DNA from: an uncultured Planctomycetia bacterium
GTDB taxonomy: Bacteria; Planctomycetota; UBA1135; GCA-002686595
Length of the DNA stretch: 17,326 nt
Reading direction: 5' to 3'
Assembly: GCA_937952135.1 (NCBI GenBank)
Contig: CALFYL010000144.1
Span: 1 to 17,326 of the forward strand
Program-made: the position numbers and the translations under genes
Shown: one piece after another, positions 15,764-17,326 of the stretch
Numbering within the stretch: the stretch's first letter is position 1
How the letters are laid out: every line of letters begins with the position of its first letter
Notes under the pieces: generated by a model
What the model was told of the DNA's origin: nothing
What the model saw: only the letters and a program-made list of their open reading frames with translations
Databases searched by the model: none

Positions 15764-17071
15764 TCAGTCCAGGAGCGCGCGTGCGGGGCGGAAGCCGAGG
15801 GTGTCGAGCGCTTCGTCGGTGGCGAACCCGCGGCGTTCGGCGGAGCGCGCGTTGTGCGCCGGCCCGAAGTAGCTGCCGCCGCGCGCCACGAAGCGCGTGC
15901 GGTCCGCGGCGGGCCAGGCGCTGCCGTTCGCCGGCGCGTTCACATAGGTTCCGTGCCACGCGTCGGCGCACCACTCCCAGATCGAGCCGTGCATGTCGTG
16001 GAGCCCGAAGCGATTCGGCGCGAGCTGACCGGTCGGCTGCGGCGCGCCGCCGCTGTTGCCTGCGAACCAGCCGCAGCGCGCGAGGTCCTCTTCGCGGTCG
16101 CCGAACGCAAAGCGCGTGAGCGACCCGGCGCGGCACGCGTACTCCCACTGCGCCTCGCTGGGCAACTCGAGGCCCGCGCGCGAGCACCACAGTTGCGCTT
16201 CGTGCAGGTTGAGGTCGGTCGCCGGCAAGCGCGGTCCGCGCCGCCGCGCACGGTTCCAACCCATGATGCAAGCGAACTGCAGTTGCGTGACCGGCGTCTT
16301 CGCGAGGAGGAACGGCGCGAGGTTCACGCGGTGGCGCGGGTGCTCCGCGGCGCGGCTGACGCGCGCGTCGAGCTCTTCGTCGGACGCGCCCATCGAGAAC
16401 GAGCCGCCGGGCACGAGCACCAGGACCACCGCGCTGTCGTCGCGCAGGCCCAAGCGACCGTTCGCCGCGCGCAACACCGGCGCGCCCGTGCCGTGGACGA
16501 GGAACTCCTCGAGCTGGCTGTCCGGATCGCGGCCGAGCGGCACGAGTCCCGCCTGCGGACGGAGCGCCATGCCGTCGAACTGCAAGTGCGCGGCGACGCG
16601 CTCGGCCGCGCGCTGCCACAACCTGTCGGGGCTGGGCTCCTGCTTGACGTGGATCAGCCCGCGGAACTGGCGCACGAGTTCCTCGCGCTCGGCGTCGGAG
16701 GCGTCGAGCAGATCCGGCGGCAACACGATGTACTGATGCGGACGCAGCGGCCCGGGAACGCTCGCGAGATCGATCGGTCCGAGCAGCGCGGGCACGATCG
16801 GAAAGCCCGGTTCCTTTTCGCCGCGCGCGACGGCCGCGGAGAGTTCCGCCAGCGCCGCCGGTGTGTACTCGCGCTCGCCGCACAGCGCGATGAACACATC
16901 GCAGTGCTGGACCGTGCGCTCGATCTCGGCCCAGAACGCCGCGCCTTTCAAGGCGCCGTCGCCGAGTGCGCTGCAGACGACGGGGAGCTGGGCCTTGCGC
17001 AGCAGCGCGGCCAGATTCTCGGCGTGGATGCGGTCCGCGCCGGTGCAGCTCAGAAAAAGGGACCGTTGCAT
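15764..17071 (-). CDS. TIR domain fused to SUMF1/formylglycine-generating-enzyme-like domain
   Basis: 435 residues from ATG 17071, which starts just before the first TIR strand ('RSLFLSCTGADR'); upstream codons are low-complexity. The TIR domain (about 1-135) has 'CDVFIALCGEREYTPAALAE' over 57-76, placing Glu76 where the NAD-cleaving glutamate of active TIR domains lies, and 'FPIVPALLG' at 90-98. After a linker, residues 214-433 are a SUMF1 (FGE-sulfatase) domain: 'LVPGGSFSMGA', 'LPSEAQWEYACRAG' (303-316), 'NRFGLHDMHGSIWEWCAD' (353-370), 'ARGGSYF' (396-402), 'TLGFRPAR' (424-431). The two cysteines of true formylglycine-generating enzyme after GGS are absent, so this half is probably a binding fold. 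No export signal. Signalling or immunity is possible; no partner gene adjoins it. Confidence 0.88.
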   Translation of the reverse strand: MQRSLFLSCTGADRIHAENLAALLRKAQLPVVCSALGDGALKGAAFWAEIERTVQHCDVFIALCGEREYTPAALAELSAAVARGEKEPGFPIVPALLGPIDLASVPGPLRPHQYIVLPPDLLDASDAEREELVRQFRGLIHVKQEPSPDRLWQRAAERVAAHLQFDGMALRPQAGLVPLGRDPDSQLEEFLVHGTGAPVLRAANGRLGLRDDSAVVLVLVPGGSFSMGASDEELDARVSRAAEHPRHRVNLAPFLLAKTPVTQLQFACIMGWNRARRRGPRLPATDLNLHEAQLWCSRAGLELPSEAQWEYACRAGSLTRFAFGDREEDLARCGWFAGNSGGAPQPTGQLAPNRFGLHDMHGSIWEWCADAWHGTYVNAPANGSAWPAADRTRFVARGGSYFGPAHNARSAERRGFATDEALDTLGFRPARALLD

Positions 17072-17220
17072 GGGGACGTCCGGTCGCACGCGGGGACGTG
17101 CGGCGGACGGGGGGGACGGTCCGGGAATGTCGGCGGTCGAGCGCGCCCAGCTTGAACGAGTTGCAGACCGTTTCCGGCGGCGCGCCACGGTGCTCGAGCG
17201 GACGAGCCCGCGAACGAGCG

Positions 17221-17265
17221 AAAAAAGAACCCGCCGCGATCCATGCGGACACGGATCGCGGCGGG
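17221..17265 (-). terminator. Rho-independent terminator (minus strand)
   Basis: A perfect 13-bp GC-rich stem, CCCGCCGCGATCC (17230-17242) with GGATCGCGGCGGG (17253-17265), encloses a 10-base loop. Read on the minus strand it is followed by TTCTTTTTT (17221-17229). There is no T-run on the + strand side, so it acts on minus-strand transcripts arriving from the right edge. It insulates the TIR-SUMF1-like gene from its upstream neighbour. Confidence 0.88.
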
Positions 17266-17284
17266 CTACGCCGCGGGGGGCGGA

Positions 17285-17326
17285 CTAACAACCCACGACG
17301 CAGTTCGGTGGAAGGCGAAGTCGCTG
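17285..17326 (-). CDS. Possible 3' end of a minus-strand gene running off the window
   Basis: A TAG stop at 17285-17287 on the minus strand closes a frame open to the window edge. It encodes 13 residues ending in Pro-Pro-Asn-Cys-Val-Val-Gly-Cys. It lies 19 bases before a strong minus-strand terminator, so a gene is expected to end about here. The fragment is too short for family assignment, and the frame choice rests only on the position of the stop. Confidence 0.35.
   Translation of the reverse strand, partial: QRLRLPPNCVVGC

Noticed and set aside
15800..15890. C-terminal SUMF1 region as a variable region of a diversity-generating retroelement
   Set aside because: The codons are not AAC/AAT-rich at the usual positions, and no template repeat or reverse transcriptase is in the window.

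Overview
This is a very GC-rich bacterial segment holding twelve complete protein genes and the tail of a thirteenth. Protein style points to Planctomycetota: a secreted FG-GAP/VCBS repeat protein, a TIR plus SUMF1-like fusion, large secreted carboxypeptidase-regulatory-like proteins, a lone GspG-like prepilin, few Shine-Dalgarno sites and several GTG/TTG starts. That assignment is an inference without any marker gene, and another GC-rich phylum such as Myxococcota is not excluded. I saw no tRNA, rRNA, CRISPR array or transposase.

Left part (1-6373): two tandem paralogous exported beta-sandwich proteins on the + strand overlap by 4 bases at their junction. They run head-on into a minus-strand run of three genes: a TerC/Alx-family metal transporter, a small four-helix membrane protein and an exported protein with two YCII-like domains.

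Middle (6374-8022): a predicted secreted FG-GAP/VCBS protein whose reading frame is crossed by one TGA codon. The same frame continues for 331 more residues. A hairpin with the geometry of a bacterial SECIS element sits directly downstream, and the only A/T-ending codons in the neighbourhood fall in its 5' arm. This makes the gene a candidate selenoprotein of an unusual, secreted type, and it is the most interesting item in the window. The gene is followed by a perfect 36-bp inverted repeat that separates it from the next, convergent gene.

Right-middle (8024-13220): a minus-strand, operon-like run of a polyprenyl-phosphate-type glycosyltransferase, an exported HEAT-repeat/von Willebrand A protein, a flippase-like LPG_synthase_TM protein and a SAM methyltransferase. 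Three of the four would fit lipid-linked sugar or envelope chemistry; the VWA protein is a less obvious partner.

Right part (13475-17326): a GspG-like prepilin overlaps the end of mutY tail to tail by 10 bp. mutY is divergent from a YciB/IspZ-family membrane protein gene. A TIR-SUMF1-like fusion follows on the minus strand. A strong Rho-independent terminator at the right edge closes a minus-strand gene that lies mostly outside the window.

There is no stretch above 300 bases without a gene. The longest spacers are 13221-13474 (254 bases, divergent), 17072-17227 (about 155), 6374-6541 (168, divergent) and 12133-12254 (122). I recognise no promoter or riboswitch in them.
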